Source: Kineococcus rubinsiae | Lineage (GTDB): Bacteria; Actinomycetota; Actinomycetes; Actinomycetales; Kineococcaceae | NCBI RefSeq assembly: GCF_011839805.1 | Contig: NZ_VWPY01000005.1 | Location: 1 to 64,000, forward strand | Length of the DNA stretch: 64,000 bases | Direction of reading: 5' to 3' | Shown here: one piece after another, positions 1-8,144 of the stretch | Numbering within the stretch: the first letter of the stretch is position 1 | Layout: every line of letters begins with the position of its first letter | The notes under the pieces: generated by a model | Told to the model about the DNA's origin: nothing | Seen by the model: the letters and a program-made list of their open reading frames with translations, nothing else | Database searches by the model: none | Program-made: the position numbers and the translations under genes

Positions 1-701
1 ACTCCCGGCAAGTCACCTCGAGACCGACGTGAGGGGCTGTGAAACCCGCAGGGCGCGGGCCTGCCCGCGAGTCCAGGTCTGCCCCGAAGCACGAACGATC
101 TTGGGCCGGTCGCGTCCTTGCGACGAGGCACGAGGAGCAGCGAGCGGACGAAGATGGTTCGGGCGTAGCGGGTCGAGCGCAGCGAGCCCGGACTTGGCTC
201 AGCACCGGAGTCGGTCACGATGAGACGCCGGGAGGGGCAAGAGCAGAAACCGCCGGCCCGAAGGGCCGACCACCCGGGCGAGGCACGAGCCCGGCCAGCA
301 CCGCAGGTGCGCGGCCTAGCGACGAAGGAGCGGCCGGGCTGGGGGGAGCGCGAGGGGGCGCGCAGCGACACCCCCTCGCACGTCCGCCAGGACCCAGGGC
401 GGCGACCCGACCGGGTGGCATCACGCCCTGGCCGCGGCGGGCGGGGCCAGTCACCCGCAGGGCGCGACGCAAACGCGGGCCGGGGTGGCCGCAGGCCCAC
501 CGAGAACGAGGAACGAGGACGAACGAGCCCGGCTTGACGCCCCGTCCACCACGGCCCCGATGAGCGCCCGAGAAGCGGTCACCGCCCGCAACCAACACCG
601 CCGCCGCGCAGCGGCGTCCGCGGGTTGGATCGCTGGCGGGACCGGCCCGCGAGCGGGGTGGACGTCCTACCGCCTGAGATCGACCAAGGAGATCAGAGTG
701 A
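1..701. other. GC-rich stretch without a convincing gene
   Basis: No reading frame here looks like a protein: all frames stay open only because the GC content is extreme, and none has a plausible start with a ribosome binding site. The stretch contains copy A of a long repeat (see 281-431) and many GAACGAGGA / GACGAACGAGC-like short repeats. It borders the 3' end of the lectin gene. Confidence 0.6.
281..431 (+). repeat. GC-rich long repeat, copy A, with hairpin
   Basis: About 95 bp (333-427) match 5811-5906 with a single obvious mismatch, and looser similarity extends on both sides, including the GAGGCACGAGC box at the left and the AGCGGTCACC box further right. Inside is a perfect 9-bp inverted repeat, GCGAGGGGG at 350-358 and CCCCCTCGC at 371-379, with a 12-nt loop. 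A shorter relative lies at 7141-7215. Its position outside the coupling-protein operon suggests a transfer- or recombination-related element, but that is inference. Confidence 0.75.
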
Positions 702-1883
702 TCATGACCGCTGAGAGCAGGTGACCTGGGTCACCCACTGGGTGGCGAGGTCCGCCCCGGGCCAGTCTTCGAAGGTCAGGCTCCCGTCGTTGCCGAGCAC
801 CAGACTGGTGGCTGGCGACCCATCCCCCTGCGCCGACGCCACTGCCGCCCGTACGCGGGGGTCCGCGCTCGTGGGGTAGGCGTACAGCACCAGGTTGCCG
901 TCCCGCTGCATCGCCAACGCGACATCGGTGCAGCCGGAGCGCTCGGACTCCCAGACGAGGACACCGTCTGCCGACAGTGCGAGAGAACCCACACTGCTGA
1001 CCGCGAAGCGGTAGCGGCCGTTGGCCGACTGCAGATAGTCACCGGCAGTCAATCGCTCCCCGCGCGCCAACCGGTCCGGCAGTGTGGGGTGTTGGGCTTT
1101 GGTGACCGCCACCTCGCTCGTGCTTTCCCACCACGAGATGCCGTCGGCTGAGGAACGCAGGACCACGTTGCCGTCGTCTCCAACCCTCAGTTCGTCAGCG
1201 GACGTGTCGTCCGTGTTCGTGGCCCACCAGACATGGTCATCACCGCTTGCGGGGAAGATCCCGAAGTTGCCGTCCTCCCGAAAGACTGCAGATGCACCTG
1301 GGGAGAAGTCGCTGCCCACGACCCACACTGACGATCCGTTGTCGGTCAGTTCAAGTTCTCCAGTGCCAAGCATCGACAGCGCGTACCGGCCGCTGGGAGA
1401 AGTAAGACTGTCGCCGACAGAGAGCGCTCGCCCCCGCAGCAGGACGTCCCCCTGCCCAAGATCAGACGATGTCTGGTCTGAGGAGGTGGACCCCAGACCA
1501 GTCGCCGTCCCTCCGATGGGGACGGCTAGCCCTGCAGTCACGCCCACGACGAGACCCAGGATAGCCCCACCGGCGATCACGTATCCCGGACGTGCCCAGA
1601 CACTCTGGGGAGTGGCGCCAGCCTCTGGGGCGGCGACAGGCAGGTGCAGGACAGCGGCTACGGAGCAGGCCAGACCCGTCAGCAGCACGATGATCCCGAG
1701 CGTGCCCAGTTTCGGGGCGCCATGGAACAGCCCGCGCTCCCCCATAAGGGTTCCGAGGACCGCTGCGGCAACTCCAAGCAGTACCAGAATCCCGCGCTGC
1801 TGCCCGCTGAGTGACTTTGGCTCGTAGGGGCCTAACACGGAAACAGGGCTCTGCTCGCCGTGAGGTGCGTCGTCCTGACTCAT
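702..1883 (-). CDS. Membrane-anchored bulb-type (B-lectin) domain protein
   Basis: The 393-residue product starts with a short cytoplasmic tail. Three hydrophobic segments follow at roughly residues 28-45, 58-80 and 98-125, then an extracytoplasmic region. That region contains two bulb-lectin-like repeats (about 150-245 and 265-385) with the typical GDSLTSPSGRYALSML and REDGNFGIF style, i.e. the sheet pattern of mannose-binding monocot-lectin domains; the exact QxDxNxVxY sites are only partly kept (MQRDGNLVLY near the C-terminus is the best). The ATG at 1883 has GAAGGAG eight bases upstream. Carbohydrate binding at the cell surface is expected from the family; the ligand is unknown. It lies downstream of a conjugation-type operon but is separated from it by about 380 bp. 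Confidence 0.7.
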   Translation of the reverse strand: MSQDDAPHGEQSPVSVLGPYEPKSLSGQQRGILVLLGVAAAVLGTLMGERGLFHGAPKLGTLGIIVLLTGLACSVAAVLHLPVAAPEAGATPQSVWARPGYVIAGGAILGLVVGVTAGLAVPIGGTATGLGSTSSDQTSSDLGQGDVLLRGRALSVGDSLTSPSGRYALSMLGTGELELTDNGSSVWVVGSDFSPGASAVFREDGNFGIFPASGDDHVWWATNTDDTSADELRVGDDGNVVLRSSADGISWWESTSEVAVTKAQHPTLPDRLARGERLTAGDYLQSANGRYRFAVSSVGSLALSADGVLVWESERSGCTDVALAMQRDGNLVLYAYPTSADPRVRAAVASAQGDGSPATSLVLGNDGSLTFEDWPGADLATQWVTQVTCSQRS

Positions 1884-2265
1884 CGGATCGACTCCTTCTC
1901 GCCCACGTCCTCGGGTCGGCGCTGCTACACCGCTGCCACCGGGAGTATGGACGCTGACAGTCGGGTGAGGGGAGAACTTGGAAGAATCCCTGGCCTAAGC
2001 ACAGGTGATCAAGACGTGCGCTAGCTGTACTGACCAGGGATGTTGGTCCAGTAAGTGCGTCCCGCGTGTCTAGAACCAGCAGGTTCGCCCTGACCGTCCA
2101 ACGCGTCGAGGGCCTCAGCCTCGCCGAGATGATCGCAGACCTCAAAGGTCAGATCGCGGCAATGCGAGCCTGACGTCTGCATTGCCCGCCAGCCGACCGG
2201 CAGTTCTGACAACGCTTGCCCGGGCTCGACAGCTGCACCAACGATCCGACACTTGTTCATCCGAC
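1884..2265. other. Intergenic region with one small possible ORF
   Basis: No solid gene. A 35-codon frame on the + strand (GTG at 2066, stop at 2173) ends in a peptide (LSLAEMIADLKGQIAAMRA) that reads like the amphipathic C-terminus of a real protein; it may be a gene remnant. No ribosome binding site is visible. Confidence 0.3.
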
Positions 2266-3057
2266 TCACATGCCGCCGCGACCTTTACCCTTCGCGATGA
2301 CTGCACCCTTCACAGGCGGGGCCTTCTTGGAAGCCATGTAGTCCCTCATGAAGACCTTCGGATCCTTCGCGCTCGGGGGGCTTCCACGGGGTGCAAGCAC
2401 CACCGGCGGGGGCGTCGCCGGTTTCGCGGGGGTGTATGCAGCGCCTCGGCCCCTGCCGGTCCCGCGCCACTTCTGGGTCCTTCCCCTACGTACGAACCCC
2501 GGCTCGTGACGTGCAGACGCCCGGTCCTGCGTCTCAAGGCGGTTCCGGCGACCTTCAACCGGGAGGTTCGGCGACAGTCCGCCGCGCTGGCGCTTGCGAG
2601 TAGCCCTACTTGGCCTGCGTCGCGCACCTTCTGATCGCCTCCTGTCTTCCTGTTTCCGCTCAGGGCTGGCACTTCGACTGCCTGGGGGCGTGCCGCGCGG
2701 ACGCGGCGGCATCTGTGAAGTGCCGGGTGACCTGGCCTTCACCGCACGCTCCATCCTCTCCTGCCGCTGATTGCGCGCGTCGTGCGTCCTCTCATACCGC
2801 CTGCCGCCGTCCTTAACGGCCTTGGTGTACTCATTGGCGGTCGGCACCCCCAATGGCTTCGGAGTGGACGAAGAGTGCACGGCCGAAGGACGGCTTTGAA
2901 CGACTAGCTGCGACGGGGGAGCGGCGGTCGGCACCGTACCTGCGTAGCCTGAGGCCGCCACCATGCCGACATATATTCCGCGCTTCAAACCAGCCCTAGC
3001 GGCCTGCTGAAACTTGCGTGCCCAGCGCGGCGTGTGAGTCTGTTCCGGCTCACTCAT
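2266..3057 (-). CDS. Basic hypothetical protein coupled to the TraG-like gene
   Basis: The 263-residue product is very rich in Arg, Pro and Lys. It has one short hydrophobic stretch near residues 27-45 (GIYVGMVAASGYAGTVP), and the rest looks disordered and nucleic-acid-binding in charge. Its ATG overlaps the stop of the upstream coupling-protein gene (ATGA at 3054-3057), so the two are translated together. I do not recognise a family. The context argues for an accessory mobilisation or transfer protein; the low sequence complexity means the assignment cannot go further. Confidence 0.6.
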   Translation of the reverse strand: MSEPEQTHTPRWARKFQQAARAGLKRGIYVGMVAASGYAGTVPTAAPPSQLVVQSRPSAVHSSSTPKPLGVPTANEYTKAVKDGGRRYERTHDARNQRQERMERAVKARSPGTSQMPPRPRGTPPGSRSASPERKQEDRRRSEGARRRPSRATRKRQRGGLSPNLPVEGRRNRLETQDRASARHEPGFVRRGRTQKWRGTGRGRGAAYTPAKPATPPPVVLAPRGSPPSAKDPKVFMRDYMASKKAPPVKGAVIAKGKGRGGM

Positions 3058-5075
3058 CCTTCCTTCCCTCCGACAGTTCCCTGCTCGCCTCGCTCATCAG
3101 GAACCATATCCTCGGCGTGGCGTAAGTCGACGTCCGAGGCGCCATCCCGCGCTCCGCGGCTCGGCCCGGGTTCGCTCTTCGCGACCTCATGCCCGATCGT
3201 CGGGCCGAAGTTCCAGGCACCGCCACCACCACCACCACCACCGAAGAATCGCCCGAGCCCCGAGCCTTTCGGTCGGGCACTGTATTGACTGAGGTATGGG
3301 TTGACGGCTGGAAGCGGTGGGACGGCCTTGACGGGGGCAGGCTCAGTAACCGCCGCTTGCGCACGTTCTAGGAACTCGCCGGACGAGATGCTCTTCCACG
3401 GTAGGTCCCGGTAGTAGGGCGTGCACTGGATGAGGCCCCAGTTACCACTGCGGAGGGTTAAGGCATTCCCTGCTGGGATGTTAGCCAGTGTTGCTGCGGT
3501 CAACTGACGCTCGCGCTGGACGCTGTGGGTGGTGGACTGGGAGGTGTTGGATCCGATGGTCCCACCCAGTGGCAGGCCGAAACTGGTGCTGCGGCCGCTG
3601 GTGGAGTTGTAGACGACGTAGGGCCGGTCCCAGTCGCCCGCAAGAGTGGACAGTGCGTCGAGGGTCTTAACGTCACCGATGCCCGGGAATACGACCTTGG
3701 TGCCAAACAGGGTGAGGAAACCGTCTGCCGCTTCCTTCCAGCGAACGCGTGCTTGCGACAGGTCCTGGAAGCAGGCCATGACTTGCAAGCCTTGGCCGCC
3801 ACTTTCCGAGACGATACTGGGCAGTTTCTTGATGGGCGCGATGTTGGCGACCTCATCCAAAGCCCAGAGCATTGGAGGACGCTCGTGTTGGTGCAGGTTG
3901 ATTGTGGCGTTGGCCCGGTAGGTGGCGTGCCGGATCTCTTCGAGCAGGCCCACGACCAGGGGGGCGGCTATGTTTTGTGCGTCGGAGGGCGCCACGATGT
4001 AGACCGTGTCGCAGGATGCGGCGAACTCGTCGGCCTTGAAGTTCTGTACCTGACTGACGGCGGCAACCGCATCCGAGCCGTATGCGTTCAAGACCAGTCG
4101 GGCTGTGGAGCAGATGGAACTGCGTTCTCGCTCCTCGGTGGATTCGAGGATGGCTGCCACGTCTTCAATAGCCGAGAATTGGTCGTGCTCGGTGAGGATT
4201 CGAAGGACCTCGTCCCGGTAGTAGTCGGGTCGCGAGATCCACCGGCGAACGACGGAGATCGAGCAGTCGTCGAGGTAGGCCGCGCGCAAGAGCGGCGCGA
4301 GGATGGTCTTGGCGGATTCCGTCCAATGCGAGGCGTTCTCGACGCCAGCGCCTGCTTGCGAGGAATCGACCATGGCGTCGGCGATGGTGCGGGCGCCATC
4401 CCAGGTCCTGGCACTGGTGACCGGGGTCCAGTGCAATGCGGTAGCACCCTCGGGGACGGAGTACGACTGAGTGGGGTCGAACACCCAAATGCGTCCCAGG
4501 CGTCCACGCGCCAACTTTGTCGCATCCAGCACGTCGAGTTTTGTTGAAGTAACCACGGCAGGCCCGGAGGCGGAAAGGATTGCCGGGACGATGAGCCCGC
4601 TGGTCTTGCCCGAGCGTGGTGGGCCCAGCACGAGGACGGCTTGCTCGCGGGCCGCGGTAGACCATTCCCGGCGGTCAGGCGTCAAGCCAAGGTAGATCCC
4701 GCCGCCTTGGGATGCGGTCAGGCTCATCGCTGCCGCGTGCGGGTCCTGTGCTTTGGCTGCGACGCTGTCCGGACGAGCGGCGAGCCAAGTCTGATGCTGC
4801 TTGGCCGCGACGTCCTGGCGGACCTGCTGTTCGGTGCGCTCGCGCCCTGGCCTGGTCGCCAAGACAATGAAGTAGGCGGCTGGCGGCCCCACGCCGATGA
4901 TGAGGCTGACCACCGCCATGGCGGGCATCTGTAGCCCGAGGGACATGAAGAAGTAGAGCAGGCCGCCTGCTGCCCAGACGCTGAAGAAGGCGAGCGCGCA
5001 CCCGGAGGGGCCTTTGCCCTTCGGGGTCAGGGGTTGTGTCGGTTGACCTGCGGCCGGTCCCCACTGTTGCGCCAT
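3054..5075 (-). CDS. Type IV coupling protein, TraG/TraD/VirD4-like ATPase
   Basis: The 673-residue product has two membrane segments at about residues 26-47 and 50-73, Walker A GPPRSGKT at 151-158 and Walker B PMLWALDEVA at about 401-410 (Asp407-Glu408). A TraG_D C-terminal 'TraM recognition' region follows (ESGGQGLQVMACFQDLSQAR, about 424-443). The family pumps relaxase-DNA complexes to a type IV secretion channel. A poly-Gly run (about 610-620) precedes the C-terminus. The ATG at 5075 follows GAGGAGGAT five bases upstream. It overlaps the next gene by ATGA. No relaxase or VirB-type genes are visible here, so it may belong to a larger element extending outside the window or be an orphan. 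Confidence 0.88.
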   Translation of the reverse strand: MAQQWGPAAGQPTQPLTPKGKGPSGCALAFFSVWAAGGLLYFFMSLGLQMPAMAVVSLIIGVGPPAAYFIVLATRPGRERTEQQVRQDVAAKQHQTWLAARPDSVAAKAQDPHAAAMSLTASQGGGIYLGLTPDRREWSTAAREQAVLVLGPPRSGKTSGLIVPAILSASGPAVVTSTKLDVLDATKLARGRLGRIWVFDPTQSYSVPEGATALHWTPVTSARTWDGARTIADAMVDSSQAGAGVENASHWTESAKTILAPLLRAAYLDDCSISVVRRWISRPDYYRDEVLRILTEHDQFSAIEDVAAILESTEERERSSICSTARLVLNAYGSDAVAAVSQVQNFKADEFAASCDTVYIVAPSDAQNIAAPLVVGLLEEIRHATYRANATINLHQHERPPMLWALDEVANIAPIKKLPSIVSESGGQGLQVMACFQDLSQARVRWKEAADGFLTLFGTKVVFPGIGDVKTLDALSTLAGDWDRPYVVYNSTSGRSTSFGLPLGGTIGSNTSQSTTHSVQRERQLTAATLANIPAGNALTLRSGNWGLIQCTPYYRDLPWKSISSGEFLERAQAAVTEPAPVKAVPPLPAVNPYLSQYSARPKGSGLGRFFGGGGGGGGAWNFGPTIGHEVAKSEPGPSRGARDGASDVDLRHAEDMVPDERGEQGTVGGKEG

Positions 5076-5379
5076 GCGTGATCCTCCTCGGTCACCGTTC
5101 GCGCGGGCAGTAAGAACCCGGGCAGAAATCGATCAAATCCCCGAGTCGGCCCCTGACGCCAACGCCCTCGTTCATCTAGAGGTACGGAGCGTAGGGGACG
5201 TAGACGGTCTGTGGGAGGGGTTGCACCAAACGTGTGAAGGACCGTTGCTGCTCGCCTTGGGTGGGCTGTGGATCACGGTCTTCGCCAGGAGCCGCGTGGG
5301 GCGTCGATGGACTCACGGCGGTGGGCCAAGACCGCCCTGAGGCGTTGCGGGCGGTCCCGCGGGAGCGGGTGCACCGTCA

Positions 5380-5604
5380 GTCGCGGCAGTCGTTAACCGC
5401 TGTGGTGTGGACGTTGGCCGCCGCGGCCGACTTCAACGACGGGCCTCGCACGATCTCCTTGCCCCGGTGCTAGCGCGGGAGGCTGGGGTGGGGGATCGGG
5501 CCTGGCAAAAGCGCACCGCGTGGCTGCGTGAGCGCGGCTGTCTCGAGCATGGCGAGAAGGGTGCGAAGGACGGGTGGCGGCTGCGCACCGTAGACATGGT
5601 CTGA
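5380..5604 (+). pseudogene. Winged-helix replication/regulatory protein remnant
   Basis: Two frames join to give a plausible helix-turn-helix segment: one frame gives TAVVWTLAAAADFNDGPRT around 5395-5455, and the next frame gives VLAREAGVGDRAWQKRTAWL, then LRERGCLEHGEKG, to the stop at 5604. This resembles the wHTH part of actinobacterial plasmid replication or transfer regulators. The frameshift near 5460-5470 and the lack of an N-terminus suggest a decayed gene. The family is a guess. Confidence 0.35.
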
Positions 5605-5756
5605 GCCTTCCAGGGCCCCGGCCGGGCCTTGCGGTCACGTCCACGGCCTGCTGCGCTTGAGCCGCGCGCCTCCTATGCGACCCCTCAGCGCGCCCATCCG
5701 CGGACGCATCGCGGTCTTAGGGCTCGGACGTCGCCGGCCCGTAGGGCCGACCACCG

Positions 5757-5965
5757 CGAGGCACGAGCGCCAGCACCGTAGGCGCACCGGCCTGGTGACG
5801 AAGGAGTGGGGCCGGGCTGGGGGGAGCGCGAGGGGGCGCGCAGCGACACCCCCTCGCACGTCCGCCAGGACCAAGGGCGGCGACCCGACCGGGTGGCATC
5901 ACGCCCCCACCCGCCACGGCCACGATGACCGCCCGGGTAGCGGTCACCACCCGCAACCGATACCG
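5757..5965 (+). repeat. GC-rich long repeat, copy B, with hairpin
   Basis: This is the second copy of the element at 281-431. The near-identical core lies at 5811-5906. The hairpin GCGAGGGGG (5828-5836) / CCCCCTCGC (5849-5857) and its loop are fully conserved, and the flanks keep GAGGCACGAGCG and AGCGGTCACC boxes. The gap 5076-6069 otherwise holds only the wHTH remnant. Confidence 0.75.
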
Positions 5966-6069
5966 CCGGCCCGCAGGGCCGCCCGCCTCCCGCGACGAAG
6001 GCGTCCAGTCGGCCACGGCCGACGCTCCTGAAGTGCAACTCGAGCTTCGGCTGACTACAGCCGGGTCTT

Positions 6070-7095
6070 TTAGGCCGACGGGCCCTCCCCGCGACGCCCG
6101 TCCTCCTCCGAGGCGGGGCGGTCGGCGTCGGCCGACGCCGACGTACTCGCTCGCTCCTCCAGCTCGGTCAAGTCAGCGGTCGGAGGAGACGGACGCAGGC
6201 TGGGCGGCTCGGTCGTGCCCTCCGAGGAGGTTTCCCGGCCGATGTCGCCGGGGCTACGGGGCGCCCAAGCCCAACGAGGTTGCTTTGGCTGAGGGACAGC
6301 CGGAAGCGCTAGCGACGAAGGCTCGCTGGGCGTATCGACGTCCGTCCTGGCGTAGGGGTCGGGGATCGCGATGTCATCCACGAAGAACCGCTGAGGTTCA
6401 CGGATCCGGTCCAGGATCCAGTCGAAGGGCCCCTTCTTAATGCTGAGCCTGTAGTACCGCCACTCCTGGTGCGTCTCGAGAAAGCCTTCTATCGTGTTCT
6501 CACCAGGCCACGGACCCTTTGATGTCAGCTGGCCGTTGCGTCGCTCCCACCAAATGCCCTGCGCGTCGACGAAGGTACACCTGATGCTCCACCTCAGACC
6601 CGACTGAACCCTCTGCCTCGTACCGGGGGCCTTTGGTCCAGGATCGGGGGACCTGACGAACCCCTGTCGCAGGCGAGGGACCACGGTGACCTCTGAGTAG
6701 CCAGGCGGCCAGTCAGAAGCGCTCAGGTAGTAGCGCTCAACGATCCTTTTGTACTTACCAGGTGCCCCCGCCCACAGGTCGATCGTCACTCGTACCGCTG
6801 GCATGTCGGAGAGGTTCAAGCACCGCACGGCGACGGTGGTGGCACTTGTCTCAGTCACCCAGGCACCGATCTTGGCGGCCTGAACGCGCAGTCGCTGGTC
6901 AGCGTTGATTTCGTCTCGTCGGCTCTCGCGACGATAGGCGCCCAGGGCGAGGAGCGCGGCGACGGAGCCCGCGGTGACGGCTGCCCAGCTCGGCGCGTTG
7001 CCCCAGTCGATGCTGTCCCACGGGATGCCTGCCCAGGGAGGACCGGGCCAGTCGATTCCCGCCCACCAGTTCTGGATGTTGTCCCACCAGCTCAC
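6070..7095 (-). CDS. Hypothetical protein with Trp-rich N-terminus and one membrane segment
   Basis: The 341-residue product begins with an unusual Trp/Pro/Ile/Asp-rich stretch (repeats of the type W-x-G-I-x-W, residues 1-35). A single hydrophobic segment follows (about 37-53, WAAVTAGSVAALLALGAYRR), then a soluble region with beta-rich character and a charged Ser/Glu/Asp tail. The GTG at 7095 has no clear Shine-Dalgarno but sits beside an inverted repeat (GCTCAC / GTGAGC). No family recognised; similar one-TM proteins often occur next to mobile-element genes. Confidence 0.55.
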   Translation of the reverse strand: MSWWDNIQNWWAGIDWPGPPWAGIPWDSIDWGNAPSWAAVTAGSVAALLALGAYRRESRRDEINADQRLRVQAAKIGAWVTETSATTVAVRCLNLSDMPAVRVTIDLWAGAPGKYKRIVERYYLSASDWPPGYSEVTVVPRLRQGFVRSPDPGPKAPGTRQRVQSGLRWSIRCTFVDAQGIWWERRNGQLTSKGPWPGENTIEGFLETHQEWRYYRLSIKKGPFDWILDRIREPQRFFVDDIAIPDPYARTDVDTPSEPSSLALPAVPQPKQPRWAWAPRSPGDIGRETSSEGTTEPPSLRPSPPTADLTELEERASTSASADADRPASEEDGRRGEGPSA

Positions 7096-7140
7096 GCTCG
7101 GTGAGCGTAGGGCGTCGGGGTCAGGTCAGGAGGACGAACG

Positions 7141-7215
7141 GAGATACGAGCCCGGCCCGCACCGTAGGTGCGCTGGCCCAGCAACGAAGGAGCGAGCGGG
7201 GCTGAAGGGTGCTTG
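7141..7215 (+). repeat. Short third relative of the GC-rich repeat
   Basis: The segment GAGCCCGGCCCGCACCGTAG, followed by GGTGCGC and AACGAAGGAGCG, matches the left part of copies A and B, but it lacks the hairpin half. It lies just upstream of the 341-residue gene. Confidence 0.5.
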
Positions 7216-7279
7216 ATGAAGTCGAATCCGCAGCCAGTGGTGATGCTGCGAGCCCGGCCTTATACAGATTGAAAGAGGA

Positions 7280-8110
7280 TTAAGCTTGGTCATTCAGGTG
7301 CAGTAAGTCTCTAACGACGGCAACGATGTTAGGATCAATCGGGGACAGTCCTAGATCCAGATTCGAGTGAACGTCCGCATCGGTGAGTGGACGGTTGGGC
7401 AGGTCCACCAAAAAGGGTTCCGCCTCCCTATCTGCGCAGTATTGGTAAAAGCTCTCTAGTATGGGGAGAGCGAGTTTTATTTCGTCGCTCCTCCATGTCA
7501 GGATTAGGTTGTGCAGTCTGACGAAAGACTCAAACGCACCATGTACGATGGCAGTCACGTCCAGACGTTCTGGAGAACTGAATAAATCGGACCTTACTCG
7601 AGCCCCCCAATTGAATGATCCAGCGAGCAGTCGGTCGCGAGAGGCGAACAACGCTACTCGACTACCGACGGATACGAAATCGACTGGTAGTCGATAGTGC
7701 TGTGCGTAATCGCGTAACTTGTAGGAGAAGCGATACGTCACATTCGAGTCATACTCCGCACTGGTTGCGGCCTTGAAATCGGCGGCCTGACTGCCACGTG
7801 CTTCTACTGTTGTGTTATCTAAGAACATGCGGAAACGAACAGGATAGTCTACCGCCGACCCGCAAAGGTCCTGCGATAGGTAAGGTCGGCTATGCGCACC
7901 GAAAGGGTCCGTCTCAACAATGCGACATAGGTCTATCCACGTCTGATAGGCACGAACGACAAGGACGCCCGGACTCCGGCTCACTTCGGCTAATAATCGC
8001 CAAGCAGCTAACCATGCTTCAGCATCTTCATATACTTCCGGTCGCAGCCTATGGAGCCGGTAGTTACCGACTCCGTCGCGTTTCGTGGCGATCGCTAGAT
8101 ACTGTCCCAT
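7280..8110 (-). CDS. Uncharacterised protein of lower GC content beside the integrase
   Basis: From the ATG at 8110, which has GGAGG four bases upstream, the product is 276 residues (MGQYLAIATKRDGVGNYRLH...). An upstream in-frame start at 8179 would overlap the integrase and lacks such a site. The protein is soluble and mixed alpha/beta with no motif I recognise. The coding DNA is clearly less GC-rich than its neighbours and uses A/T-ending codons, a sign of recent transfer. It lies immediately downstream of the tyrosine recombinase, a typical cargo position; a defence role is possible but nothing in the sequence proves it. Confidence 0.7.
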   Translation of the reverse strand: MGQYLAIATKRDGVGNYRLHRLRPEVYEDAEAWLAAWRLLAEVSRSPGVLVVRAYQTWIDLCRIVETDPFGAHSRPYLSQDLCGSAVDYPVRFRMFLDNTTVEARGSQAADFKAATSAEYDSNVTYRFSYKLRDYAQHYRLPVDFVSVGSRVALFASRDRLLAGSFNWGARVRSDLFSSPERLDVTAIVHGAFESFVRLHNLILTWRSDEIKLALPILESFYQYCADREAEPFLVDLPNRPLTDADVHSNLDLGLSPIDPNIVAVVRDLLHLNDQA

Positions 8111-8144
8111 GGGTCCTCCAAGTAGGTTCTGAAACGCTAAACCT

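Noticed and set aside
39-598. Long overlapping open frames on both strands at the left end
   Set aside because: Extreme GC keeps all frames open; composition is Arg/Pro/Ala/Gly-rich without domains or starts. The signal here is a repeat, not a gene.
1084-1827. 247-codon frame on the + strand inside the lectin gene
   Set aside because: Antisense shadow of a gene with clear lectin repeats; no coding character of its own.
3525-4547. 340-codon frame opposite the TraG-like gene
   Set aside because: Antisense of conserved ATPase motifs; no motif of its own.
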